A stretch of 64,000 bases of DNA from Piezodorus guildinii (GCA_023052935.1 CM041294.1:26896641-26960640); one strand, 5' to 3'. Numbered from the stretch's first letter, positions 30,121-40,356 are shown. Program-made: numbers and translations. The notes: generated by a model from the sequence alone, not told the origin.

Positions 30121-32946
30121 TTAAGCGTCTTTTTGGGATAATAAAAGATATTGGAAAAGTTGGAATTTGAATGAGGAGAGAGAGGCAGCATGGCGAATAT
30201 TGGTAGGTAGAGAATTCCAGAAAATAGAGGAGCGGACCAGGAAGGAACGATCAAAAGTTTTAGTTCTATGGGTAGGAAAGTAAAGGTCGGAATGGCGCGA
30301 TCTTGTTTCAAGAGTGTGGACTGAAGATTTAAAATGTAGGAGACTATGAATGTATGGAGGGTGTTGGGATCTAATGATTTGGTAAAGGTATGATCCTAGG
30401 AAATATTGTCTGCGGATTCGGGGAAGGAGCCACTTTAACTCGCCGTAAAATTGGGTTACATGAGACCTCTTCGGAGTGCAGAGGACAAATCTTAAAAATA
30501 TGTTCATGATGCGTTTTAGCCTGTCCTCAAGCATCGTCGGGAGGCCACCATATACTAAGCAGCAATAGTCAAAGTGGGGGAAAATAAGTGCGGATACAAG
30601 GAGATTACGGATGGAAGGTGGAAGAAGATGGCGGGAGCGATTGAAGTATTTCAGGGTACTTATTGTTCTTCGGGAAATTTGGGCGATATGAGGTTTCCAG
30701 GAAAGGGTTTGGTCCATGGTAATGCCCAGGTTTTTGACAGAGGAAGTGAAGGTGATTGGATGATCATTTAAGGTGAGACTCGGAAACGTGGTATAGGATC
30801 TGAGAAGGGAATTGGAACCAATTAGGATGGCCTGAGTTTTCATAGGATTTAGCATTAGTTTATTTAAGGTTGCCCAGGCACAGATTCCATCCAGGTCTTC
30901 CTGAATATTAGCAAATGCTACTAGTGAATCGGAAGGAGAGAAGGACAAATAGATCTGGAAATCGTCAGCGTATAGGTGGTGGGAACAGTGATGGATAGAG
31001 TTGGGAAGGTCGTTGATATAACAATTAAAAAGAAGAGGAGAAATGCTTGAACCCTGGGCCACACCTGCCGAGAGGGCTCGAAAGGAAGATAGAGGATGGT
31101 TAGGAATAGTGACAGCTTGAGTTCTGTCAGAAAGGAATGATTGAAACCACCTGATGGTGCTGTTGGAAAAGGATAGTGACTTTAGTTTGGAGAAAAGGAT
31201 GGAGTGTTCCAGGGAGTCAAATGCTTTCGAGAAATCCAGAAGTATTAGCACGGTCAGTTTCGTTTCGTCCATAGCAGTGTGTATGTCATTAGTGATTTTG
31301 AGGAGAGCAGATTGTGTGGAAAAGCCGCGTCGGAAGCCGGATTGGAAAGGATCAAGGAGTTTAGAATTTTCAAGGAAATTTGATAATTGTGTCTGGACTA
31401 TTCTTTCTAAAGGCTTAGAGAGGTTCGAGAGGATGGAAATAGGGCGATAGTCTTTAGGGGATGTAGGGTTGGATGTTTTACTAATAGGATGGACTAATGC
31501 TTTTTTCCAAGTAGTCGGAAATACGGAATTTTGGAGGGAAAAGTTGTATATAAATAAAAGTACTGGCAGGATTTCAGGAAGGCATAATTTTAACAGTTTT
31601 ACAGGAATTCCATCAAATCCTATGGAGTTGGTATGAGATTTCAGTACAGAGGAAAGAAGGTCAGTTGGTGAAATGTCGGAAAAATAAAAATTATGTGGGT
31701 TGAATGATTGGATTGAAGAGAAGTTGGAAGAAGACGGTGAAGAATTGTCAGAGGAGGAAAATGAAAAGTAAGAGTTTAATTCATCGGGTGAGACTTGAAA
31801 GGCCAGTGAGGAAGAGGATTTGCAGAGTGAAAGTTTGCGGAGGAGCTGCCATTTTGACTTGGAATCAGGAGTAGAGGAGAAGGCTATATGAAAGTAGTTA
31901 GTTTTAGCTTGTCTTATTGTCGCCTGAGTCAGATTGCGGAGTGCCCTGTACGCTTGATAGTCATCTGTAAGTCTTGTACGTCTAAAGCGTCTACGGGCTG
32001 CCTCACGCCTCTTTTGCATGTCTTTTATTTCTGGACTTATCCAAGGAGCGGGGCGACGACGGAAGGTGCGGGTTTTGAGTGGAGCATGGATGTCGAGGAT
32101 GCTTAGAAGATTAGAGGTGAGAATGTGAACCATTGAATCGATGGACGTACTGTTATAAATTGAATCCCAATTTAAGGCTTCAATATTGGGTGCAATAGTT
32201 TCACGGGTAAGGAAATCTAAGTTTCGGAAAGTTAAGGTTTTGGGAAGGAATGCTGATATTTGGAAATTATATGACAATTGGATAAGGTCGTGAGATGATA
32301 GGAATGGAACAGGCAGTTGAGAAGCGGAAAGAAGGTTGTGAGCAGAATCGATTATATGGAGGTCCAACCAAGTGTCGGAATGATGGGTATGGTGAGTAGG
32401 AGCATATGGAACGATGAATAGGTTGAGAGAGAAGAAGAGGTTGTCTAGGTAGTGTTTATCGTTGGATTCGGAATGGAAGTTGGTGTTAAAATCACCACAG
32501 ATTATGATATTATTGAATAGAGGCACATATGTGTAAAGGATTGATTCAAAGGATGGGTCAAATGGGACCAAAGGAGGGCGATACACCACTGCATAAAGGA
32601 GGGGTTGTGTGTTACAGGATATTTCAACGAAAAGGAATTCAATATGAGAAGGATCAGATTGGGATGAGAGATCTAGGACACGAGATTTAAGGCTGTTGTG
32701 GACATAAAGTCCTACACCGCCACCAGTCCGGCCAATCCGGTCATGACGGATAAAGGAATAGTCAGGGAGGGAAACGGAAGAGGAAGGAATATAGGGCTTC
32801 AGCCATGTTTCGGAGACTGCGATAATGTGATAAAAGTTATGGGAGAAATACTGATGGAATTCGTCGAAGTGAGCAGGTAGGGACTGGGCGTTAACATGGC
32901 AGGAGGTTAAAACATTAGCCATACAGGAAAGCAGGTGAAAAAACAA
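30121..32946 (-). CDS. CR1-like LINE ORF2: endonuclease-reverse transcriptase
   Basis: An intact 941-codon frame. The N-terminal apurinic-type endonuclease shows N19 (HVNAQSL), E46 (VSETW), Y122 (VVYRPP), D152 and N154 (GDFNT), D195 (TWLDLHI) and a SSHDLI block near 217-222, where most relatives have SDH. The reverse transcriptase has KDYRPISILSNLSKPLERI near 498, LLDFSKAFDSL (569-579, catalytic D571), GVAQGSSISPLLFNCYINDL (628-647) and HLYADDFQIYL (YADD 659-662). The C-terminal tail after 850 is basic. No stop or frameshift was found, so this copy could encode active enzyme, though the element lacks its 5' end and promoter. The clade call rests on the HLYADD/GVAQGSS style and the repeat tail. 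A later start at residue 9 (MANVLTS) is equally good. Confidence 0.9.
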   Translation of the reverse strand: MFFHLLSCMANVLTSCHVNAQSLPAHFDEFHQYFSHNFYHIIAVSETWLKPYIPSSSVSLPDYSFIRHDRIGRTGGGVGLYVHNSLKSRVLDLSSQSDPSHIEFLFVEISCNTQPLLYAVVYRPPLVPFDPSFESILYTYVPLFNNIIICGDFNTNFHSESNDKHYLDNLFFSLNLFIVPYAPTHHTHHSDTWLDLHIIDSAHNLLSASQLPVPFLSSHDLIQLSYNFQISAFLPKTLTFRNLDFLTRETIAPNIEALNWDSIYNSTSIDSMVHILTSNLLSILDIHAPLKTRTFRRRPAPWISPEIKDMQKRREAARRRFRRTRLTDDYQAYRALRNLTQATIRQAKTNYFHIAFSSTPDSKSKWQLLRKLSLCKSSSSLAFQVSPDELNSYFSFSSSDNSSPSSSNFSSIQSFNPHNFYFSDISPTDLLSSVLKSHTNSIGFDGIPVKLLKLCLPEILPVLLFIYNFSLQNSVFPTTWKKALVHPISKTSNPTSPKDYRPISILSNLSKPLERIVQTQLSNFLENSKLLDPFQSGFRRGFSTQSALLKITNDIHTAMDETKLTVLILLDFSKAFDSLEHSILFSKLKSLSFSNSTIRWFQSFLSDRTQAVTIPNHPLSSFRALSAGVAQGSSISPLLFNCYINDLPNSIHHCSHHLYADDFQIYLSFSPSDSLVAFANIQEDLDGICAWATLNKLMLNPMKTQAILIGSNSLLRSYTTFPSLTLNDHPITFTSSVKNLGITMDQTLSWKPHIAQISRRTISTLKYFNRSRHLLPPSIRNLLVSALIFPHFDYCCLVYGGLPTMLEDRLKRIMNIFLRFVLCTPKRSHVTQFYGELKWLLPRIRRQYFLGSYLYQIIRSQHPPYIHSLLHFKSSVHTLETRSRHSDLYFPTHRTKTFDRSFLVRSSIFWNSLPTNIRHAASLSSFKFQLFQYLLLSQKDA

Positions 32947-33166
32947 ATAGAGTATGAGAGGAAGACGCTAAAGACATAATAGAAAGAAAATTGAATATTA
33001 ATATAAAGTAGTGGATGATAATAAAAATAAACAAAAGAGCCTTTGGAGAAAAATAAAAATATTCTTTTGAAATAAAAAAGAAATAAAAATAAATAAATAA
33101 ATTTAGAGAAAAGAAAACGATGAAATAAATAAAATGTTCTAGAGTATAATAACGAAAACTTAAATG

Positions 33167-33458
33167 TCATTTTAAGACCTCCAGGTCGTCGGGTTGGTTG
33201 ATGATCATTACAGGTGCGCCATCTTCTCGTCGACAACGGACCCGACCTCGAGCGAACCAGACGTACTTCACTTTGCCGGCGACCTTCATTTGCATAGCCA
33301 GCCAGTATAAACGCCTGTTGCTCGCAGTCATCTCCTCGCTGATGTAAATCCTGTCGTCGCTGTCCCAGTTGAGATGCCTCGTGGTGAAGTCCCTTTTCAC
33401 CTTCCGGAGGCGGATCATCTCGTCCCGAACCGCCTGGCGAACAAATCGCACGACAATG
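33167..33458 (-). pseudogene. CR1-like LINE ORF1, C-terminal part (FP-like domain)
   Basis: The frame enters at the truncation point with IVVRFVRQAVRDEMI and continues RKVKRDFTTRHLNW, RIYISEEMTASNRRLYWLAM, KYVWFARGRVRCRREDG and a C-terminal PDDLEVLK stop at 33,167. This resembles the C-terminal domain shared by baculovirus FP proteins and many insect LINE ORF1 proteins (R-R--I-V--LT--N--L---A-------YVW---G-i--r-dd). It acts as the RNA-binding partner of ORF2 in such elements. The N-terminal part is missing through 5' truncation. The longer 225-codon frame in this area is a shadow. Confidence 0.75.
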
Positions 33459-34139
33459 ACGTACGTATAAAAGTGTTGTCCACGTTCCTAGAACCGAAGA
33501 GAGGAAGCAGACAATCCAAAAGTGGCAGCGACGTTGGGATTTAGCAGCGAGCGGAAGGTGGACCCATAGGCTGGTACCTTGCATCCAACCCTGGATGGAT
33601 AGAAGCCACGGGGAAGTGGACTACTACCTAACCCAAATGCTCACTGGACATGGCTGCTTCAGAGCCTACCAATTACGGTTTAAGTTGGACAATACAGCAG
33701 AATGTCCAAGATGCCCAACAATAGATGAGACAGTAGAACACGTATTCTTCTGCTGTCCTCGTTTTCAAGTAGAGAGGGAAGAATTTCAAGAAATATGCAG
33801 ATCAGAAGCTACACCTGACAACATCGTCAACCTCATGAGAACTGGATGGCGGGCCCATGTCTGGCTGCGGACGTCATCAAGAAATTGAGAATGGAAGAAA
33901 AGGAGAGGCGTGCCTAGAAATATAGGGTAAGACGCCTAACAACGGGCAACGGGGCGGCACACAACCACTCTCCTCCACGAAGTAATGCCTAACGATGGTC
34001 CCGTGGAGGGTGAGAAACAGGTGTAGGGAGGTTGGTTTTAGTGGGTAGAAATCCCACACACGGATAGGTACGGGCCTATCCTCGTCTTTTGAAGATTTCC
34101 ACCTACCCTCGTAAAAAAAAAAACAAAAAAAAAAAAAAA
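33459..34139 (+). pseudogene. R1-clade LINE, downstream fragment with zinc finger and polyA
   Basis: The frame continues YKSVVHVPRTEERKQTIQKW, QRRWDLAASGRWTHRLVP, then HGEVDYYLTQMLTGHGCFRA, and a CCHC finger CPRCPTIDETVEHVFFCCPR, with a stop at 33,886. These are hallmarks of the R1-clade C-terminus (WQ-RW, GRWTHRLIP, G-V-Y-LTQ-LTGHG, C-X2-C-X7-H-X4-C). A 3' UTR of about 220 bp ends in a poly-A run (34,113-34,139) lying directly against CACACACACAG of the TIR12 microsatellite. The frame is open throughout; the copy is dead because of 5' truncation and the CR1 insertion. Confidence 0.92.
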
Positions 34140-34281
34140 CACACACACAGACCTTTTTGCGGGACTTGGTTATTTGGACTCAGGAGACCCTAAAATGTGT
34201 ATTTCCGTTGAAAACTGGACTTCGCAAATTTTCACGACCGCAATACTTCCCCTTACTATATATAGTAAGTGAAAGTAAAAA
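34140..34281 (+). repeat. TIR12 repeat, right arm of the nest
   Basis: Resumes in the CA microsatellite and runs GACCTTTTTGCGGGACTTGG, CTAAAATGTGTATTTCCGTT to the intact terminal palindrome and TGAAAGTAAAA. Confidence 0.95.
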
Positions 34282-34284
34282 TGA

Positions 34285-34645
34285 GATGTAAAGGAGTACG
34301 AAAAAAAAAATTAAATATTATTATACATATGTAATTAATATATAAATACGTTTAAGTTAATGATAATTTACTTATAAATTGTTACTGAGGCTCTTTTTTC
34401 TAAAATCTCCAGTTAGGTAGGTACAGTTCCCATTGGTACAAATTCAATAGATGGTATCAGTGTTAGGTAGAAGACAAAATTTAGTTTTCATGTCCTGAAC
34501 GTGTCCCTGCTCTATCTTAAGTCATAATGTAGCAACGCACACACATACCTATCAAAATAACTGAATCAATATTTTTTTTTTATTTATTCAGATATATTAC
34601 AGTTTGTCGCAATGGACAGTAATAATATTGCTGCATGATAGATAT
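34285..34645 (+). repeat. Copy of 24,520-24,945 in inverted orientation
   Basis: See the partner entry. Here it begins within a few bases of the TIR12 3' end (AATGAGATGTAAAGGAGTAC), while the partner has about 75 bp of other sequence at that position. Confidence 0.88.
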
Positions 34646-34659
34646 TATTACATAATACG

Positions 34660-34741
34660 GTTTCATAGGACTTACCGTTTCCGCCCGGGAGTTACCACAC
34701 ACACACACAGACCTTTTTGCGGGACTTGGTTATTTGGACTA
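34660..34741 (+). repeat. TIR12 repeat, 3' interior fragment
   Basis: TTTCATAGGACTTACCGTTT, a short CA run and GGGACTTGGTTATTTGGACT, then a junction with mar-1. Confidence 0.85.
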
Positions 34742-34744
34742 TAT

Positions 34745-35283
34745 ATCAGCTGGGGATAGATACACATACAGTAGAAGGAAACCCCTACCAAACAGTTAAT
34801 GAGCTCTCAGCACAACTAAATGCAAGTGCTTCTACCGTTTCCAGACATTTAAAGTGTATTGGGAAAGTAAAAAAACTCGTTACATGGGTACCTCATGATC
34901 TCACTGAGCGGCAGTAAGACCCAATGTTTCAAAACATACCGTGAAAAATTTGAAAGAACTGGGCTACGAAGTTCTTCCGCACCTACCATATTCTCCCGAC
35001 TTGCCTCCAACAGATTACCACCTGTTCAGGAATTTAGACAGCTTCGTCAAAGGAAAACTTTTTGAAAATGATGATCAAGTGAAAAGTGCGTTTTCAGATT
35101 TTGTTTAACTTCAAAGCTCAGAGTTTTTCAGTTCGGGGATAAAAAACGTTGGGAATTATATGTTGGGAAAAATGTGTAGAAAAAGAAGGTATATACTTCG
35201 AATAAAATTATCTTGTTTTCATATCGTATTTTTATTAAAAATCCTCTATCTTGAAAACGGACATTTCATGTGACACAACCCAA
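34745..35283 (+). mobile_element. mar-1 copy 5: 5'-truncated mariner
   Basis: Starts in AGCTGGGGATA of the linker, jumps to ACATACAGTAGAAGG, and reads NPYQTVNELSAQLNASASTV and SRHLKCIGKVKK to HDLTERQ (66-codon frame to 34,917). The shared deletion junction follows (CAGTAAGACCCAATG), then the C-terminal coding part with an in-frame TAA at about 35,106. The right TIR (complement of TTGGGTTGTGTCACATGAAA) is complete but is followed by TT rather than TA. Confidence 0.85.
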
Positions 35284-35323
35284 TTTAAAACAAATTTTAT
35301 TATATTATTCATTAATTAAATAT

Positions 35324-35333
<10 letters not shown>

Positions 35334-35364
<31 letters not shown>
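35334..35364. repeat. AT microsatellite
   Basis: About 15 AT units. Confidence 0.9.
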
Positions 35365-35365
<1 letters not shown>

Positions 35366-35368
<3 letters not shown>

Positions 35369-35887
35369 ACTTTTCAGAAATTGAACAAATTAATACCGGA
35401 ATCCAATCATAATAAATTATAGTCATATACATTTTATAGATTCCTTTTTCATCTGTTAAAAAAATTGAAATATCTCCTCAAAACAGCTAAATGTAGATTT
35501 CTTTATAAGTTTATTTTATTCTGACATATCCAACTAATGAAATGCCTTCAGTAGTGTGTACGGAAAGTGATACATTGAATTTACTCAATACAAACTGAAT
35601 TTGAAATTCAATACACGTCGACGTAAATAGACGTTTTGTATGCAAGGAGGATACCTGCGGTCGACTAACAGAATAGAGAGTATTAAATTAGTTGCTATTT
35701 GATTTCTCTATTAATATATATTTATTCATAATTGACAATACAACAGTTAATGGTTAATAATTATTAAACTAAAATTTTACACACTTCTTTGAAACATGTG
35801 TTTTATGAAGATCGAATAACACAATGCTATTTATTGTTCTTCATAAATAAATAATATATTGAATGAATTTTAATTCAGTTATTTATA
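35366..35887. other. Nothing recognised
   Basis: AT-rich, no frame or repeat similarity seen. Confidence 0.5.
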
Positions 35888-36957
35888 TCGAATTTCAAAA
35901 AGGCTTATGATTCAATAGACCGTCAGAAGCCGTATAACATCATGATTGAACAGGGAATACCTAGAAAGTTAGTAAACCTAGTAGAGATATGTTTGTCGGA
36001 AACATTTCATAAATAGGTCAGAATTACTCCAAGAGATTTGAAGTGCGATCGGGTTTGAAACAGGATGACTCCCTTTCACCTGTTTTGTTTAATATAGCTC
36101 TAGAATATGTCATAGAAAAGGTGATGTGTACCGAGAAAGGCTTAAATATGGGTGACAAGATTCCGGTTTTGATACATGCCGATGATCTGGTACTGCTAGG
36201 TGAAGACACGGAAACCATACAACTAAATACAAGTGTGTTAATAAAAACCAGTAAAGAAATAGGACTCGAATTAAATACCGATAAGACAAATTATATGAGT
36301 AGTAGCAGAAACGTTGGCGATCTTGGTGATATTGATATATCAGGGCATACTTTTGAACACGTAGAGAAATTCACGTATGTAGGTTCAATGATAATAAGAA
36401 AAAATGAAATCCAGGAAGAAATAAAGTCCCGGTTATAGGAGGGAAATGCGTGTTATTATTCAGTTGCCAAGTTACATAGCTCACAGCATCTTATCTAAAA
36501 ACTTAAAGGTTAGAATTTATAAAACTGTTATTCTTCCAACGGTTCTTTACGGATGTGAAACGTGGTCGCTTACTTTGAAGGATGAACAACGGCTTAAGGT
36601 TTTCGAAAATAAGGTACTGCGTAAATTATTTGGTCCGAAGAGAAATGAGGCCACTGGGGAGTTTAGAAGGTTACACAACGCGGAATTGCGGAACTTGTAT
36701 CCTGTAAATATAATTGAGTTGATAGCGTCGCGGAGATTCAAATGGGCGAGTAAAATTGTTTAGCTGGGTGAGGAACGGCTACCGAGAAAGTTGGTATTTG
36801 CTGATCCGACTGGTGGGCGTCCAAAAGGTAGGCCGAAGCGTCGATGGGAGGATTGCGTTAAGGCTGATCTTGGGGGTTGGGGCTTGAACGTAGAGCATTG
36901 GACGAATCTGTGTACACGGAATATGGTGGTATCGGCATCGAACCTTCGGGTTCGGTA
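35888..36957 (+). pseudogene. RTE-like LINE reverse transcriptase, decayed
   Basis: The order of motifs is FKKAYDSIDRQ (with the palm aspartate D of AYD), IPRKLVNLVEICLSETF, a stop, then SGLKQDDSLSPVLFNIALEY (36,052), VLIHADDLVLLGED (catalytic ADD; the usual Y is H), TYVGSMIIRKNEIQEEI, a stop at 36,438, and, after a frameshift, RIYKTVILPTVLYGCETWSL, VLRKLFGPKRNEATGEFRRL and SRRFKWASKIV. A third stop precedes GRPKGRPKRRWEDCVKADL and the end at 36,957. Three nonsense codons and two frameshifts. No endonuclease is present. It resembles RTE-like LINEs of arthropods and is a different family from 23,340. Confidence 0.8.
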
Positions 36958-36972
36958 AGCCTATAATTATTT

Positions 36973-37245
36973 ATTATTAGCCCATTAAATTTTACAACGA
37001 TATTGCGAGTTAAACTGTTAGAGCTGTTTTTGAGAAAATCATAGAAAGGTGCAAAATACATTGTATAAAGTGGTTCTTATGGGGTCCAGATTTTTTTTTT
37101 TTTTAAATTACTGTGACATCTCAGACATATACACTTCTGAAATATGAAATTTCAATTTTATAAAACCTATCGTTTTTTAACTAGACTTAAAACATACACA
37201 TATCATTGGACTTGGTTAATAGGTCTAAGAGAACCGAAAAATTTC
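36973..37245 (+). repeat. TIR12 repeat, middle-to-3' fragment
   Basis: CCCATTAAATTTTACAACGA, AGGTGCAAAATACATTGTAT, TGAAATATGAAATTTCAATT and a decayed GGACTTGGTTAATAGG. Confidence 0.75.
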
Positions 37246-37279
37246 TATTAGTATTGTTTTAGATAACAATATAATAGAT

Positions 37280-38195
37280 TTTACTTTCCCTTGTTATATA
37301 TATAGTAAGGGAAAGTATTGCAATCGTGAAAATTTTCAAATTCCAGTGAACAATTGGAATACTCGTTTTAGGTACTGAGTAATAAATACTGAATATAAAT
37401 AACCAAGTCCCGCAAAAAGGTCTGTGTGTGTGGGGGGGAGGAGGTCTGTGTCTGTGCATGTGTGTGGTAACTCCCGGGCAAAAAACAATAAGTCCTATGA
37501 AACTGAAATTTCATATTTAAGACGAATATATGTCCGAGATATTACAGAATCTTTTTCATCAAAATCAGCGGACCGGAAGATATACTTTATACTATGCATT
37601 TCGCACCTTTTTACGATTTTTTCAAAAACGGTTTTGACGATTTTGATTAAACTCACTATATCGATAAAAAAATGTAATGTGCTTTAGTATGATTTAGGTT
37701 TCACTCTGAGTGAAATAGTATGACAGGACTTAAATGCCCCTATTCTTGCTCTAAAGTACCTTTAATTCTATAGATTCTATAAAAATAACTAAATTACCTT
37801 GTTAGCATTGATAACTTACACCTAAATATGCAAGTTGGGCTAATTTGATAACCAACTAAAGGTAAAAACTGAAATAAAAATTTTTTTAATGCATTTTTTT
37901 GTTTTTAAACATAAGAACAGTAATATAGATGTATTATATACCGTTTGGAAGCTAAAGTTTTTAGAAGTATTATCTTATACAAATGCTTTTAAAAGGTAAT
38001 ATAGAGTGATGAAAATCCGATAAAACTAACTGATTATTTTAGATGATAATATAATAGTTTTTTTAATAAAACACATGTTTCTATAGTAATTCCATTTAAA
38101 TAATTCTTTAATAGTTTAACTCATTTTTATCTGTTACTGCATTTGAAAATTCTTTCATTGATTTTTAAAACGGAGATAAGTGAAAGTCGTGTGTT
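37280..38195 (-). repeat. TIR12 repeat, full-length
   Basis: The 3' end is at the left (TTTACTTTCCCTTGTTATAT; palindrome diverged) and the 5' end at the right (GGAGATAAGTGAAAGTCGTG). It contains a GTGTGTGGGGGGGAG-modified microsatellite at about 37,420. Confidence 0.9.
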
Positions 38196-38320
38196 AATAA
38201 AACACATGTTTCTATCGAAAATTAATGAATTTATTTTTTAAAAGTTATTTAATCGCTAACTGTATTTGAAATTCCTTAATTTATTTATATTAAATAACTA
38301 CGGAGGTTTGGGGATAATAA
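38196..38320 (-). repeat. TIR12 repeat, 5' interior fragment
   Basis: TAATAAAACACATGTTTCTA through AACTACGGAGGTTTGGG: a second copy of the family's 5' region directly abutting the previous one. Confidence 0.7.
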
Positions 38321-39022
38321 AAACAATTACTTCATAATTCGAAGGTTGTTATTTTATTTATTTTTTTCTAACACTTCAATATTATTATTCTTAAACCGAA
38401 GGCCTTCTACCTGAAATTTCGCAGCAAAGCCTATCTAAGATCCAAGAAGATAGAACCGACAGCTAGCACAAGTTTAACAACTAACGACTGTGAAGTTAAG
38501 CCTCTAATCAGACACTAACCTTCCTACTTTCTTCAGGCCCTCCTGATGAGGAGTCCCTTCCTCACAGAAGAAATTCAATTTTCTGTTTTCTTCTAATCTC
38601 AGCCGAGTTCTAAATTGGAGTGGAAGCAATTTGCAATATCCACTCCCGTTTCGCAATTAATTACTTTTTGTTTGATGAAAAAACCTTAATAGAGATCTAT
38701 CCCTAAGTGTTGACCATGAATATTTTACCATCTTCCTTTTTATTTACTTTATAGTATTTAAATACCTTTTTTTTTAAATAATTAGTCTGGGAGTTATCTT
38801 ACAGCAATGTATTGTTTAATACTTGAGGTTCTTCCATGATTGACACTTTCGGATAATTGAATTTTATATTTAATTACGATTTAAACGAAGGTACTTTGCT
38901 AGCTAAACTTTGCTAAAATCAAACAGCCATTAAAATATTTAATCCCAAATAAAGCAAAGCTAACTATTTTAATTCATGCAGCTTTCTTATATCCTCAAAC
39001 CTCGTCCTATTGAAACAAACTA
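38321..39022. other. Nothing recognised
   Basis: CCTTCCTACTTTCTTCAG at about 38,538 is a good acceptor-like string, but no convincing exon follows. Confidence 0.45.
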
Positions 39023-39748
39023 TTGGGTTGTGTCACATGAAATGTCCGTTTTCAAGGTAAAGGATTTTTATTAAAAACCTTCTTTTTCTACACATTTTTA
39101 CCAACGTGACACCAACTTTTTTATTCCCGAACTGAAAAACTCTGAGCTTTAAAGTAAAACAAAATCTGAAAACGCACTTTTCACTTGATCATCATTTTCA
39201 AAAAGTTTTCCTTTGACGAAGTTGTCTAAATTCCTGAACAGGTGGTAATCTGTTAGGGACAAGTCGGAAGAATACGGTGGGTGCGGAAGAACTTCGTAGC
39301 CCAGTTCGTTGAATTTTTGCACGGTATGTTTTGAAACATGCCGCTCAGTGAGATCATGAGGTACCCATGTATCGAGATTTTTTACTTTCTTAATACAGTT
39401 AAAATGTCTGGAAACGGTTGATGCGCTAGTTGTGCTGAGAGTCCTTTAACTGTTTGGTAGGGTCTTCCTCGGGGCATGTTTTCCAAGTCGGTATTCCCAG
39501 CTGGAAAACCAACGGCGAATGGTTCGTTCATTAACACTCTCTTTCCCAAACGCCTTGCAAATATTTCTAGCAGCCTCAGCTGCTGAATGGCCGAGTTTAA
39601 ACTGGTACAAAAATATTACTCGCGTGGTACCATGTTCATATTTGGAGGTATACTAAAAAGTGGGTAATTGATTGGATGCTTATGTTTATAATACAAAGGT
39701 AGAGGATTAGAAACTATAAAAACGGACATTTCATGTGAAACAACCCAA
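39023..39748 (-). mobile_element. mar-1 copy 6: non-autonomous mariner
   Basis: Complete TIRs (left TTGGGTTGTGTCACATGAAA, right TTTCATGTGAAACAACCCAA) with TA on both sides (39,021-22 and 39,749-50). The reverse strand has HTH remnants (AAEAARNICKAFGKESVNE) with several small deletions, and the full C-terminal part YSSDLSLTDYHLFRNLDNF to the end. The junction between the two halves reads GAGCGGCATGTTTCAAAACA, a shorter variant of the family deletion. Confidence 0.92.
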
Positions 39749-39818
39749 TAGTTACCTCCTTCTTTAGCCTTTGGCCTTGAAATACCTAATGTACTAAACC
39801 CCATAACGTAATACGTAC

Positions 39819-39890
39819 AAAAAAAAAAAATAATCTTGCGCAACACAAGACTTCCACCTACCTCACTTGTTAAAATCAATGTAACATATT
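39819..39890 (+). repeat. TIR12 repeat, 5' end fragment
   Basis: A run, TCTTGCGCAACACAAGACTT and CCACCTACCTCACTTGTT. Confidence 0.65.
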
Positions 39891-39894
39891 TGCA

Positions 39895-40050
39895 TCAAAT
39901 GAGGCACTACGTGATGACATTGACATTCAGTTTGTCATTGCAACTGTCACTGATCGCTACAATACCTTTCACGACAGACTGAACCTAAATTCAAACCCTT
40001 ATAATCCGTCCAGAGACTACCGGGTCACTGGCATAGATACTTGCCACACT
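39895..40050 (+). pseudogene. Jockey-type LINE C-terminal scrap
   Basis: Reads IATVTDRYNTFHDRLNLNSN followed by NPYNPSRDYR, matching the region just before the end of jockey-type proteins (xFHDRLxxHxNPL). Confidence 0.6.
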
Positions 40051-40255
40051 AATCGTTATTTGCATTTAAAATATATTAACCAGTTGTAATTTGTTAGCAT
40101 GTTTGCATATTGCATAAGCAGAAGGCAAATCTCATTATTGTCAAAACTTCCATAAATACATAAAAACATATTATTTAATCTTATATAAATTTTTCAATCA
40201 ATACATAATGGAATTCTTTCATGTTTTTTTTCCATAAAACAACTTAAAATTTAGT

Positions 40256-40356
40256 TTAAAAAATCTGGTGCGGGCAGCACAGGACTTTCATATACCTCCA
40301 TTTTTAAAATCAATGAAAGAATTTTCAAATACAGTTAGAGATAAAAATACGTAAAA

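Larger units (their letters stand above)
29745..33458 (-). mobile_element. CR1-like LINE, 3.7 kb, 5'-truncated, ORF2 intact
   Basis: Minus-strand element made of the last ~95 codons of ORF1, a ~220-bp spacer, an intact ORF2, a 375-bp 3' UTR and a pentanucleotide tail (TATTC units; plus-strand AATAG units 29,745-29,771). It lies inside an R1-type LINE frame and is flanked by ACGTA on both sides (29,740-44 and 33,459-63). Removing the element and one ACGTA restores a continuous R1 reading frame. The short duplication, the 5' truncation and the tandem-repeat tail fit CR1-clade insertion by target-primed reverse transcription. Confidence 0.9.

Noticed and set aside
30574..32880. Several plus-strand frames of 60-98 codons
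   Set aside because: Antisense shadows of the intact CR1-like ORF2.
32907..33584. 225-codon minus frame
   Set aside because: Alternative frame over the CR1 ORF1/R1 junction; the real ORF1 remnant is the frame ending at 33,167.
38538..38600. Exon after a strong acceptor-like CCTTCCTACTTTCTTCAG
   Set aside because: The following frames are short, no donor was found and there is no GC or codon signal.
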